Shown here: piece by piece, positions 33,881 to 44,187 of the stretch
Numbering within the stretch: position 1 is the first letter of the stretch
Layout: every line of letters starts with the position of its first letter
NCBI RefSeq assembly: GCF_017302275.1
Contig: NZ_JAFLDR010000037.1
Coordinates: 1-44,212 of the forward strand
Source of the DNA: Sulfuritalea sp.
GTDB lineage: Bacteria; Pseudomonadota; Gammaproteobacteria; Burkholderiales; Rhodocyclaceae
DNA: 44,212 nucleotides
Direction of reading: 5' to 3'
Made by a program: the position numbers and the translations under genes
The notes under the pieces: model-generated
What the model was told of the DNA's origin: nothing
The model's input: the letters and a program-made list of their open reading frames with translations, nothing else
Database searches by the model: none

Positions 33881-33995
33881 CCACGGCCGGCTTTGCACAG
33901 CCGGCCGGCTGCGGCGGCGCAAGGCAGTGCCTTGCGAAACCCCGCCTGCGCCCCCTTCCCGGGGCGGGGGCCAAGTATTGCTCGCTGCGCTCGAA
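33881..33995 (+). repeat. Dispersed 3'-flank element, copy C (downstream of glgC)
   Basis: Three stems are present: GGCCGGCT/AGCCGGCC (33885-33906), GCAAGGCA/TGCCTTGC (33919-33935), and a CCCCC/GGGGG stem (33951-33970). They are followed by GCTCGCTGCGCTCGA. Compared with copy A, the first stem changes a T-A pair to C-G. The second stem changes at several positions yet stays fully paired. Confidence 0.75.
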
Positions 33996-34036
33996 GTGGC
34001 GTATCGCGGCCCCTGCCATCTGACCCGGCTCCAGTC

Positions 34037-35758
34037 ATGAAACAGCTCGATCTCGTCTTTCTCTGGCACATGCACCAGCCGGACTATCGCGATCACGGCG
34101 CGGCAAAAGTCGGCGCTGGCGACACGGCGTCGGGAGAGTTCGTCCTGCCCTGGGTCTATCTGCACGCCATGAAGGACTATGTCGACATGGCAGCGCACCT
34201 GGAACGCCATCCGCGGATCCATTGCGTCGTCAATTTCGTCCCGGTTCTGCTCGACCAGATCGAGGACTACGCGCAGCAGTTCGCCAGCAGGCAGTTTCGC
34301 GACCCCCTGCTGCGCATGCTGGCGACACCCGACCTCGAATGCCTCGGCGTGGCCGACCGGAAGCTTCTGTTGGCGACCTGCTTCCGCAGCAACCACACCA
34401 CCATGCTGGCGCCCTTCCCGCAATACAAGCGCCTGCACGAGATCTACCTGCTGCTCGCCAACGACAGCGAAGCAACCTACTGCTACCTGTCCGGCGCCTA
34501 CTTCTCCGACCTCGTGACCTGGTACCACCTGGCGTGGACCGGCGAGACCGAACGTCGCCGCAACCCCCTGCTGGCCAAGCTGATGAGCCAGGGCGAAGGC
34601 TATGACGCCGGGGATCGCCGCGCGTTGCTGGACAGCATCGGCGAACTGATCACCGGCCTGGTTCCGCGCTGGCGGGCACTCGCCGAACGCGGCCAGGTCG
34701 AGATCTCGTCCACGCCGAACACGCATCCGCTGTCGCCCTTGCTGCTCGACTTCAAGGCCGCACGCGAGAGCCTGCCCGATGCGCCGCTGCCCTTCAGCGC
34801 GGCCTATCCCGGCGGGCGCAGCCGGGTCATCGCCCACATCGATGCCGCGCGCATCAGCCATGCCCGCCGCTTCGGCGCACCGCCGGTCGGCATGTGGCCG
34901 GCCGAGGGTGCCGTTTCCGAGGACTTCGTCAAGCACCTCGCCGCCGCCGACTGCCGCTGGATCGCCAGCGGCGAAGGGGTGCTGAACAACAGCCTTGCCA
35001 CCAGCAAGGTCAGCGACCCGCGCGCCACCTATCATCCCTGGAAGCTGGAACAGGCTCCCGGCCTGACCCTGTTTTTCCGCGACGAGCGCCTTTCCGACCT
35101 GATCGGTTTCGACTATGCCAAATGGCACGGCCGCGACGCCGCCAAGCACCTTTTGCTGCAGCTGGAAGCCATCCTCGATGCCGCGACAGGAGAAGAAAAC
35201 CCGGTGGTCAGCATCATCCTCGACGGCGAAAATGCCTGGGAGCACTATCCCTACAACGGCTTTTACTTCTTCGAGGACCTCTACGGCCTGCTCGCCGAGC
35301 ATCCCCGTATCCGCACCACGACCTACGCCGAACTGCTGGCACGACCCAGCCCGCCAGCCGCCACGATACTGCCGCGCCTGACCGCGGGCAGCTGGGTGTA
35401 TGGCACGCTATCGACCTGGATCGGCGACGAGGCCAAGAACCGGGGCTGGGACCTGCTGTGCGAAGCCAAGCAGAGCTGCGACCGGGTGCTGGCCAGCGGC
35501 CGCCTCGACAGCGCGCAAGCCACCGCGGTCATCGCGCAGCTGGCCATCTGCGAAAGCTCCGACTGGTTCTGGTGGTTCGGCGACTACAACCCGTCGACCG
35601 CTGTCGCCAGTTTCGACAGCCTGTACCGGCGCAACCTGGCAAGGCTCTACCAGTTGCTGCAGCTGGAGCCGCCTGCGCAGCTCGACACCCCCATTTGCGC
35701 CGGATCGGCGACCGCCACCGGCGGCTCGATGCGCCGCGTCACCGTTTCCCAAAACTGA
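34037..35758 (+). CDS. Glycoside hydrolase family 57 protein (first of two)
   Basis: This 573-aa GH57 enzyme is an alpha-amylase/amylopullulanase-type relative. It opens with LVFLWHMHQPDYRD; the HMHQPDY block is GH57 motif 1. The nucleophile is E290 in GMWPAEGAVSED, and the acid/base is D396 in LDGENAWEHYPYNG. Residues 23-31 (AKVGAGDTA) come from the 25-bp dispersed repeat and look like part of an in-frame insertion of about 11 residues. In relatives, as I remember them, DYRD is followed almost directly by SGEF-like residues. It acts on glycogen or maltodextrins together with GlgP. It lies eight bases before the second GH57 gene. Confidence 0.92.
   Translation: MKQLDLVFLWHMHQPDYRDHGAAKVGAGDTASGEFVLPWVYLHAMKDYVDMAAHLERHPRIHCVVNFVPVLLDQIEDYAQQFASRQFRDPLLRMLATPDLECLGVADRKLLLATCFRSNHTTMLAPFPQYKRLHEIYLLLANDSEATYCYLSGAYFSDLVTWYHLAWTGETERRRNPLLAKLMSQGEGYDAGDRRALLDSIGELITGLVPRWRALAERGQVEISSTPNTHPLSPLLLDFKAARESLPDAPLPFSAAYPGGRSRVIAHIDAARISHARRFGAPPVGMWPAEGAVSEDFVKHLAAADCRWIASGEGVLNNSLATSKVSDPRATYHPWKLEQAPGLTLFFRDERLSDLIGFDYAKWHGRDAAKHLLLQLEAILDAATGEENPVVSIILDGENAWEHYPYNGFYFFEDLYGLLAEHPRIRTTTYAELLARPSPPAATILPRLTAGSWVYGTLSTWIGDEAKNRGWDLLCEAKQSCDRVLASGRLDSAQATAVIAQLAICESSDWFWWFGDYNPSTAVASFDSLYRRNLARLYQLLQLEPPAQLDTPICAGSATATGGSMRRVTVSQN
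34105..34129 (+). repeat. 25-bp dispersed repeat, copy within the GH57 gene
   Basis: Begins AAAAGTCGGCGCTGGCGAC and ends CACGGCG. It is read as AKVGAGDTA, in the same codon phase as the recG copy (24 of 25 bases identical). Confidence 0.85.
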
Positions 35759-35766
35759 ATTCGACC

Positions 35767-37779
35767 ATGACCATCAGCCTATTGTTCGGCGTCCACGCCC
35801 ATCAGCCGGTCGGCAACTTCCCCGCCGTCATCGACGACGCCCATGTCCGCAGCTACGGCATGTTCATTCGCGTCATGGAACGCTACCCCGAGTTCCGTTT
35901 CAGCGTGCATTTCTCCGGCTGGCTGCTCGATGTACTCTACGAGCGCTTCCCCGACGACATGGCGCGCCTGGCCGCGATGACCCGCCGCGGCCAGGTCGAA
36001 TGGTTCGGCTCGGGCGACTGCGAGCCGGTGCTGGCGGCGATCCCGCATCGCGACCGCGTCACGCAGATCGCCACGCTCTCCGACAAGATCGAACGCCGGT
36101 TCGGCATGCGGCCCAGCGGCGCCTGGCTCACCGAACGCGTCTGGGAGTCCTCGGTGGTCACCTCGCTGGTCGCCACCGGCATCCGCTACGTGGCGGTGGA
36201 CGACTACCATTTTCTTTGCGCCGGCGAAAGCCAGGAGCACCTTGACAGCTTCTTCTCCACCGACGAGGACGGCCGCCGCCTCGACCTGTTCCCGATCTCG
36301 GAGGGCGCGCGCTACCGCCTACCCTTCTCGCCGGCCGACGAGGCGGTGGGCTGGCTCGAGGACCTCGCCCGCCAGGGACGCCGCGCGGCGATCTACTTCG
36401 ACGACATCGAGAAGTTCGGTATCTGGCCCGAGACCTACCAGTGGGTGTACGAGAAGGGCTGGCTGACGCAGTTCGTCGAGGGTGTGCTGGCGTCGAAGCT
36501 GATCCGCACCGAGACCTATGCCGAGTACCACGCCCGGGAACGCACCCGCGGCATCGTCTACCTGCCGACCACCTCCTACATCGAAATGAACGAGTGGACG
36601 CTGCCGGCGCGGCGCGCCACGGAGTACCACGCCCTGGTCGAGGCGGAAAAGGCGGCCGGCCGCTTCGAGGCGCACAAGCCCTTCCTGCGCGGCGGCATCT
36701 GGCGCAACTTCATGTCGCGCTACAGTGAAGCCAACTGGATGCACAAGCGCATGCTCGGCGCCTCGCGACGCCTCGCCGCGCTACCGCCCGAGCAGCGCAG
36801 CCCCGAGCTGCAGGAATGCCTGCACCGCGCCCAGGCCAACGATGCCTACTGGCACGGCCTGTTCGGCGGCCTTTACCTGCCCCACCTGCGCCGGGCCATC
36901 TGGAACAACCTGCTCAAGCTCGAGGCCGCGCTGGAACGCCTGGCCCCCTGGCCGCGCCTGCAGCAGGGCGACCTCGACCATGACGGCCATGTCGAAACCG
37001 CCCTGCGCAACCCGCTGATCCACGCCTATGTGCGCGACGACGGCCATGCCTCGCTGGTGGAACTTTCAAGCCTGGCCGTGGCGCACAATTTCGGCGACAC
37101 GCTGCGTGCCTATGAGGAGGCCTACCACGCCAAGATCCACCTTGCCGACTTGACCCAGACCAGCAATGCCGGCGGTGGAGGCATCACCTCGGCCCACGAC
37201 CGCATCGCCTTCCTGCACACCATCCTGCCGGGCGACGCCGACCCGGACGAACGTCCGCGCGGCCTCTTCGTCGACAGTCGTGTTTGTGCCAACGACATGC
37301 TTTGCCCGGTGGATGGTTACCAGGCCGATGCAAGGCCGGGAAGCTGGATCGCCGTCGGCGAGGGCTGGCGCATCGAGAAACGCTACACGCTGGACAAGGA
37401 TGTGCTGAGCGTCGTCTTTCGCGTCGAAGGCAGGAACCCGCCGGCGTCGCTGGAAACCGAAATCAACCTCGCCATGCCCAGCTGCGACGGCTTCGGCGGC
37501 CGCTATGTGCTCGCCGACGGCAGCGTTCCCGGCGGCTTCGGGGAGCCACTCGGACTGCCCTCCGCGTCGGAGCTGACGCTGGACGACAGCGAACTCGGCG
37601 GCGCGCTGCGCATCGAGGCCAGCCGCCCGGTGCGCATCGATGCCGGACCCCACCGCACGGTTTCGCAGTCCGAAGCCGGTTTCGAGAAGATCATGCAGGC
37701 GGCCTGCATCACCCTGGCCTGGTCGCCCGCCGCCGGCGAACAGCGAATAACGCTGCGCGTGATCCCGGCGGCGTCGTAG
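35767..37779 (+). CDS. GH57 4-alpha-glucanotransferase/alpha-amylase (second of two)
   Basis: This 670-aa protein matches the GH57 4-alpha-glucanotransferase type, with a catalytic N-terminal domain (1-310) and the DUF1925/DUF1926 C-terminal beta domains (about 320-670). The nucleophile is E123 in LTERVWESS, the same position number as in the Thermococcus litoralis enzyme; the acid/base is D213 (FDDIEKFG), one residue from that enzyme's D214. The opening LLFGVHAHQPVGNF is GH57 motif 1. It can transfer maltosyl chains, which would help process branched limit dextrins where no GlgX or MalQ gene is present in the cluster (inference). Confidence 0.92.
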   Translation: MTISLLFGVHAHQPVGNFPAVIDDAHVRSYGMFIRVMERYPEFRFSVHFSGWLLDVLYERFPDDMARLAAMTRRGQVEWFGSGDCEPVLAAIPHRDRVTQIATLSDKIERRFGMRPSGAWLTERVWESSVVTSLVATGIRYVAVDDYHFLCAGESQEHLDSFFSTDEDGRRLDLFPISEGARYRLPFSPADEAVGWLEDLARQGRRAAIYFDDIEKFGIWPETYQWVYEKGWLTQFVEGVLASKLIRTETYAEYHARERTRGIVYLPTTSYIEMNEWTLPARRATEYHALVEAEKAAGRFEAHKPFLRGGIWRNFMSRYSEANWMHKRMLGASRRLAALPPEQRSPELQECLHRAQANDAYWHGLFGGLYLPHLRRAIWNNLLKLEAALERLAPWPRLQQGDLDHDGHVETALRNPLIHAYVRDDGHASLVELSSLAVAHNFGDTLRAYEEAYHAKIHLADLTQTSNAGGGGITSAHDRIAFLHTILPGDADPDERPRGLFVDSRVCANDMLCPVDGYQADARPGSWIAVGEGWRIEKRYTLDKDVLSVVFRVEGRNPPASLETEINLAMPSCDGFGGRYVLADGSVPGGFGEPLGLPSASELTLDDSELGGALRIEASRPVRIDAGPHRTVSQSEAGFEKIMQAACITLAWSPAAGEQRITLRVIPAAS

Positions 37780-37810
37780 AATTTCGGCTCCCCCTCGACA
37801 GTATCCCATC

Positions 37811-40366
37811 ATGCCCGGCACCCGCTACCAGCTCGAAGTCAATCCCGAAATTCCGCCACGCCTGGCGCGCCTGGACGAACTCGCCAACAACCTCTGGTAC
37901 AGCTGGGACCGGCCCACCCGCTCGCTCTTCGCGCGGCTCTCCGCCGGACTCTGGCGCGCGGTGCACCACAGCCCCAAGGCGTTCATGAAGCGCATGGACC
38001 AGAAGCGGATCGACGAGGCCGCCGAGGACCCGGTCTTCCTCGGCACCATGAACCGCGTGCTGTCGGCCTACGATTCCTACCATGCCGAACCGCGCCTCGA
38101 ACTGCCAGGACAGCCGCCGCTGCAATCCAGCGACCTGATCGCCTACTTCTGCGCCGAATTCGGCTTCCATGAAAGCCTGCCGATCTATTCGGGCGGCCTC
38201 GGCATCCTTGCCGGCGACCACTGCAAGGGTGCGTCCGACCTGCGCCTGCCCTTCGTCGCCGTCGGCCTGCTCTACCGCCAGGGCTATTTCCGCCAGTCGA
38301 TCGACCGCGAAGGCCGGCAGACCGCGCATTACGGCGACAACGACTTCGACGACATGCCGATCGAACTGGTGCATGGCGAGGACGGCAAGGAACTGCGCGT
38401 CGGCGTGGATTTCCCCGGACGCACCGTTTGGGCAAAGATCTGGCGCGCCCGCGTCGGCAATAACCGCCTCTACCTGCTCGACACCCAGGTCGACGAGAAC
38501 AGCGATGCCGACCGCGGCATCCTGCACCAGCTTTACGGTGGCGACCGCCGCACGCGCATCGAGCAGGAGATCATCCTCGGCGTCGGCGGCGTGCGCGCGC
38601 TAGCCGCGCTCGGCCTGCGCCCGACGGTCTGGCACATCAACGAAGGCCACGCCGCCTTCCTGGTGCTGGAGCGCATCCGCAACCTGATCCGGCTCGACAT
38701 GAGCTTTGCCGCGGCGCTGGAAGCCGCTTCCGCCAATACGGTATTCACCACGCATACTCCGGTGCCGGCCGGCCACGACCATTTCGCCGACGACATGGTG
38801 ATGCACTACTTCGGCGAGTTCTGCGCGGCGGCGGGGCTCGACCGCGACGGACTGCTCGGCATGGGGCGCGTCGGCGATGGCGGCCGCGAGTTCAACATGA
38901 CGGCGCTGGCCCTGCGCGGCTCGCGCTTCCACAACGGTGTATCGCGCATCCATGGCGAGGTCTCGGCACGCATCTGCGCCGACATGTGGCCGCAGGTCAC
39001 CGCCCCGGAAAACCCGATGGACTACGTCACCAACGCGGTGCACGTGCCGACCTTCCTCGCCACCGACTGGTACGAGACCTTCGATCGCCACCTCGGCCTC
39101 GGCTGGCAGCACCGCCTGACCGACCAGGCCTGCTGGAACGGCGTGCATCGCATCCCGGACCAGATATTCTGGAGCATCCGCCAGTCGCTCAAGGCGCAAC
39201 TGTTGCACCTGGTGCGCAGCCGGGTGCGCCAGCAGTATCTGCGCAACCAGGGCTCGGAGGCCCACCTAGACCGCGTGCTGCGCGGCGCCGACCCGTCCAA
39301 TCCCACGGTGCTGACCATCGGCTTCGCCCGCCGCTTTGCCACCTACAAACGCGCCACGCTGCTGTTCAACAACCTCGACTGGCTGCGCGAGATCATTTCC
39401 GATGCCGAGCGCCCGGTGCTGTTCATCTTTGCCGGCAAGGCACACCCGGCCGACGAGCCGGGGCGCGAGCTGATCCGCCAGATCGCCGAACTCTCGCACA
39501 AGCGCGAGTTCGAGGGCCGCATCCTGCTGGTGGAGGGCTATGACCTGCACCTGGCGCGGCGCATGGTCGCCGGCGTCGATGTCTGGCTCAACAATCCGAT
39601 CTATCCGCTGGAAGCTTCCGGCACTTCGGGCATGAAGGCGGCGATCAACGGCGCGATCAACCTGTCGGTGCTCGACGGCTGGTGGGGCGAGGGCTACGAT
39701 GGCAAGAACGGCTGGGCCATCAAGCCGGCGGCCGAGGGCCTCGACCCGTCCGAGCGCGATGCCGACGAAGCGCGCACGCTCTACGAGCTGCTGCAGGACA
39801 GCGTAATCCCGATGTACTACCGCAACACCTCGCTCGGCTATTCGCCGGAATGGGTGGCGATGGCCAAGTCGTCGATCGCTTCCATCATGCCGCGCTTCAA
39901 CATGCAGCGCATGCTGACCGACTACGTCGAGAGGTTCTATTCGCCGGCGGCGGAGCAGTGGCGCCGCTACGCCGGCGACGGCTATTCGGGGGCGCGCCAC
40001 GTCGCCGAATGGAAGACGAGGATCCGCGCCGCCTGGCCGCGCATCGCCTTGCGCCGGCTCGACCAGCCGGTGCCGCGCATCCGCTATGGGGAAACCATGT
40101 GCTTCGAGGTGGCAGTCCAGCTCGATGGCCTCACGCCGGACGACCTGACGGTGGAAATGGTATTCACCCGCCCCGGCGAACCGACCACCGAGCGGGCCCG
40201 CCGCTACGTGCTGAAGCATGAGCGCCCTTTGGGCAATGGCGAACATCTGTTCGCCCGCGAACTGACGCCCGACCAGTGCGGCAAGATGGAATACCGCGTG
40301 CGCGTATATCCCACCCACGCCCTGCTGACCCATCCCTTCGAGATGGGCATGATGCTCTGGTTGTAG
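37811..40366 (+). CDS. glgP: Alpha-glucan (glycogen) phosphorylase, DUF3417 type
   Basis: This 851-aa GT35 enzyme releases glucose-1-phosphate from glycogen. An N-terminal DUF3417 region (residues 13-120) precedes the catalytic core. The PLP lysine is K609 in EASGTSGMKAAINGAINLSVLDGWW, and IGFARRFATYKRATLL (about 503-518) is the phosphate-binding region. This is the shorter 'alpha-glucan phosphorylase' subgroup, different from E. coli GlgP/MalP. It follows the GH57 gene by 31 bases and precedes pgi by 11 bases, so glucose-1-P production is next to G6P/F6P interconversion. A phosphoglucomutase is not in the window. Confidence 0.95.
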   Translation: MPGTRYQLEVNPEIPPRLARLDELANNLWYSWDRPTRSLFARLSAGLWRAVHHSPKAFMKRMDQKRIDEAAEDPVFLGTMNRVLSAYDSYHAEPRLELPGQPPLQSSDLIAYFCAEFGFHESLPIYSGGLGILAGDHCKGASDLRLPFVAVGLLYRQGYFRQSIDREGRQTAHYGDNDFDDMPIELVHGEDGKELRVGVDFPGRTVWAKIWRARVGNNRLYLLDTQVDENSDADRGILHQLYGGDRRTRIEQEIILGVGGVRALAALGLRPTVWHINEGHAAFLVLERIRNLIRLDMSFAAALEAASANTVFTTHTPVPAGHDHFADDMVMHYFGEFCAAAGLDRDGLLGMGRVGDGGREFNMTALALRGSRFHNGVSRIHGEVSARICADMWPQVTAPENPMDYVTNAVHVPTFLATDWYETFDRHLGLGWQHRLTDQACWNGVHRIPDQIFWSIRQSLKAQLLHLVRSRVRQQYLRNQGSEAHLDRVLRGADPSNPTVLTIGFARRFATYKRATLLFNNLDWLREIISDAERPVLFIFAGKAHPADEPGRELIRQIAELSHKREFEGRILLVEGYDLHLARRMVAGVDVWLNNPIYPLEASGTSGMKAAINGAINLSVLDGWWGEGYDGKNGWAIKPAAEGLDPSERDADEARTLYELLQDSVIPMYYRNTSLGYSPEWVAMAKSSIASIMPRFNMQRMLTDYVERFYSPAAEQWRRYAGDGYSGARHVAEWKTRIRAAWPRIALRRLDQPVPRIRYGETMCFEVAVQLDGLTPDDLTVEMVFTRPGEPTTERARRYVLKHERPLGNGEHLFARELTPDQCGKMEYRVRVYPTHALLTHPFEMGMMLWL

Positions 40367-40377
40367 GAGCGCAGCCG

Positions 40378-42012
<1,635 letters not shown>

Positions 42013-42151
42013 AGCCCTGCCGACACTGGGCCGCGCCCCGCAGGAAGTCCCCTTGGGGGACCCCAAGGCAGGGCAAGCCAACACCACGAAGCCGCAGGAC
42101 GGCGACCAGCCGCCACCCCCTTGCGTGGCAAGGGGGTTGGGGGGAATGCCA
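42013..42151 (+). repeat. Pgi-glgA gap with two GC-rich stem-loops
   Basis: CCTTGGGG-GA-CCCCAAGG (42051-42068) and CCCCCTTGC-GTG-GCAAGGGGG (42116-42136) are perfect inverted repeats. The second resembles the CCCCCTGCC-CAT-GGCAGGGGG loop before mogA. The glgA ribosome binding site (GGGGGGA, 42138-42144) immediately follows the second loop, which could therefore hide it or separate glgA translation from pgi. Confidence 0.6.
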
Positions 42152-43582
42152 ATGAAGGTTCTTTTCGCCACCTCCGAACTTGCGCCCTGGGTCAAGACCG
42201 GCGGCCTCGGCGATGTCGCCGGTTCGCTGCCGGCGGCGCTGCGCGCGCAGGACGTCGACGTGCGTGTCCTGGTGCCCGCCTACCCGGCCCTGGCGCAGGC
42301 GTTTCCCGACGCGGTCGAAGTCGCGCGCCCGCACTGGCTCGGCGGCCTGCTGCCGACGCCCGGCCTGAAGCAGGCGGTGACGCCCGACGGCACGCCGCTC
42401 TTGCTGCTCGACTACCCGCATTATTTCGACCGAACCGGCAACCCCTACCTCGGCCCCGAGGGACGGGACTGGCTCGACAACCATTTGCGCTTCGGCCTCC
42501 TGTCGCGGGTCGCCGCCTGGATCGGCTCCGACGCCAGCACGCTCGACTGGCAGCCCGACGTCATCCACTGCAACGACTGGCAGACCGGCCTGGCGCCGGC
42601 CTACCTGCGCTACCTGCCGGGGCGGCTGGCGAAGTCGCTGCTCACGGTGCACAACCTGGCCTTCCAGGGCCTGTTCGACCACGCCTCTCTGTTCGAGCTG
42701 GGCCTGCCCGACGCGTCATGGCACCTGGACGGCGTCGAATACCACGGCTACCTGTCCTTCCTCAAGGCCGGCCTGCAACAGGCGGACGCCATAAGCACGG
42801 TCAGCCCGAGCTACGCCCGCGAGATCCAGACCGATGCCGAAGGCATGGGCATGGCCGGCCTGCTGCGCCATCGCGCGGCCCGGCTCTCGGGCATCCTCAA
42901 CGGCATCGACACGCAAGCCTGGAACCCAGCGACGGACCCCCACCTGCCCAACCACTATGGCCCGCGCCGGCTGGAGGCGAAGGCCGCCAACAAGGCCGGG
43001 CTCCAGGTAGAGGTCGGGCTAGACCTGCGCGACGACCTGCCGCTGCTCGCCGTCGTCAGCCGCCTCACGGAACAGAAGGGGCTCGACCTGCTGCTGCAGA
43101 TCGCGCCACGCGTCCTCGAACTGCCGGCGCAACTGGTCATCCTCGGCAGCGGCGACCACGCCATGGAGCGTGCCTTCGCCAGCATGGCCCACCGCCACCC
43201 GGGGCAATGCGCGGTGCGCATCGGCTTCGACGAAGGATTCGCCCATCGCATCGAGGCCGGCGCCGACATCTTCCTCATGCCCTCGCGCTTCGAACCCTGC
43301 GGCCTCAACCAGATGTACAGCCTGCGCTACGGCACGCCGCCCGTGGTGCGCGCCACTGGCGGACTGGCCGACACCGTGGTCGATGCCGCCGACGAAAAGC
43401 ACGGCAACGGCTTTGTCTTCGGCCCGGCCACGGCCGCCGCACTGCTCGACGCCGTGCAGCGCGCCGCCACGGCCTGGCGCGATCCGGCGCTCTGGCGCCG
43501 CCTGCAAAAGCGCGGCATGGCACGCGATTCGAGCTGGGCCAGCGCCGCGCGCCACTATGTCGACCTGTATCGCGCCCTGTAG
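42152..43582 (+). CDS. glgA: Glycogen synthase GlgA (GT5)
   Basis: This 476-aa enzyme extends alpha-1,4 glucan chains with ADP-glucose. The KTGGLGDV motif (K15, residues 15-22) binds ADP-glucose. VIHCNDWQTGLAPAYL, TVHNLAFQG, INGIDTQAWNPATD-type and PSRFEPCGLNQMYSLRYGT (about 378-396) are glycogen synthase hallmarks. Length matches E. coli's 477. The ATG at 42152 is favoured over the one at 42146 by ribosome-binding-site spacing. It uses the product of GlgC, which is 10 kb upstream in the same cluster. Confidence 0.96.
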   Translation: MKVLFATSELAPWVKTGGLGDVAGSLPAALRAQDVDVRVLVPAYPALAQAFPDAVEVARPHWLGGLLPTPGLKQAVTPDGTPLLLLDYPHYFDRTGNPYLGPEGRDWLDNHLRFGLLSRVAAWIGSDASTLDWQPDVIHCNDWQTGLAPAYLRYLPGRLAKSLLTVHNLAFQGLFDHASLFELGLPDASWHLDGVEYHGYLSFLKAGLQQADAISTVSPSYAREIQTDAEGMGMAGLLRHRAARLSGILNGIDTQAWNPATDPHLPNHYGPRRLEAKAANKAGLQVEVGLDLRDDLPLLAVVSRLTEQKGLDLLLQIAPRVLELPAQLVILGSGDHAMERAFASMAHRHPGQCAVRIGFDEGFAHRIEAGADIFLMPSRFEPCGLNQMYSLRYGTPPVVRATGGLADTVVDAADEKHGNGFVFGPATAAALLDAVQRAATAWRDPALWRRLQKRGMARDSSWASAARHYVDLYRAL

Positions 43583-43591
43583 CCAGACATC

Positions 43592-44089
43592 ATGCCCGGG
43601 CCGCGCCTCGCACTGATCGCCGCCGTCGCCAGGAACGGCGTGATCGGCATGGCCAATCGCCTGCCGTGGCACCTGCCGGCCGACCTGAAACATTTCAAGG
43701 CGCTGACCACCGGCAACAGCGTGATCATGGGCCGCAAGACCTGGGAATCGCTGCCCGAAAAATTTCGCCCGCTGCCGGGCCGGCGCAACATCGTCGTCAC
43801 GCGCAACGCCGCGTATCGCGCCGAGGGCGCCCTGGTCGCCAATTCGCTGCCGGCCGCGGTGGCGCTGGTCGCCAGCGGCGAGGCCTTCGTCATCGGCGGC
43901 GCCGAACTCTATGCGGCCGCGCTGCCGCACGCCGACCGGCTGGAACTCACCGAGATCGACGCCGACTACGCCGGCGACACCTGGTTTCCCCTGCGCGACC
44001 CGAACGACTGGCGCGAATCGGCGCGCGAGGCGCACGCCGACCCTGCCGGGCCGGGCTACGCCTTCGTCAGCTACGAGCGGATCCGCTAG
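43592..44089 (+). CDS. folA: Dihydrofolate reductase FolA
   Basis: This 165-aa enzyme reduces dihydrofolate to tetrahydrofolate with NADPH. VARNGVIGMANRLPWHLPADLKHFKALTTG contains the catalytic acid D31, and VIMGRKTWESLP and FVIGGAELY are the nucleotide-binding motifs. It is only ten bases after glgA. It completes the dTMP cycle with ThyA, which is located on the other side of the glycogen cluster. Length is typical. Confidence 0.98.
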   Translation: MPGPRLALIAAVARNGVIGMANRLPWHLPADLKHFKALTTGNSVIMGRKTWESLPEKFRPLPGRRNIVVTRNAAYRAEGALVANSLPAAVALVASGEAFVIGGAELYAAALPHADRLELTEIDADYAGDTWFPLRDPNDWRESAREAHADPAGPGYAFVSYERIR

Positions 44090-44168
44090 CCCGGATATTT
44101 CACCAGCCCCCATGACTTGGGTGCCGAGCTATGCCGAATAGGTGGATCGTGATGCCCGGGAGGGATAG

Positions 44169-44187
44169 TTGATCAAGTTTTGATCAA
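44169..44187. promoter_or_regulatory. Paired TTGATCAA palindromes near the window end
   Basis: Two copies of the 8-bp palindrome TTGATCAA (44169-44176 and 44180-44187) are spaced 11 bp start to start, about one helix turn. The layout suggests a dimeric regulator binding cooperatively in front of a gene to the right. It could also be the end of a mobile element, since the region after folA looks non-coding. Confidence 0.35.

Noticed and set aside
33779-35302. 507-codon frame antisense to the first GH57 gene
   Set aside because: The GH57 catalytic residues and start are clear on the plus strand. This frame also runs through the intergenic repeat, which is not coding.
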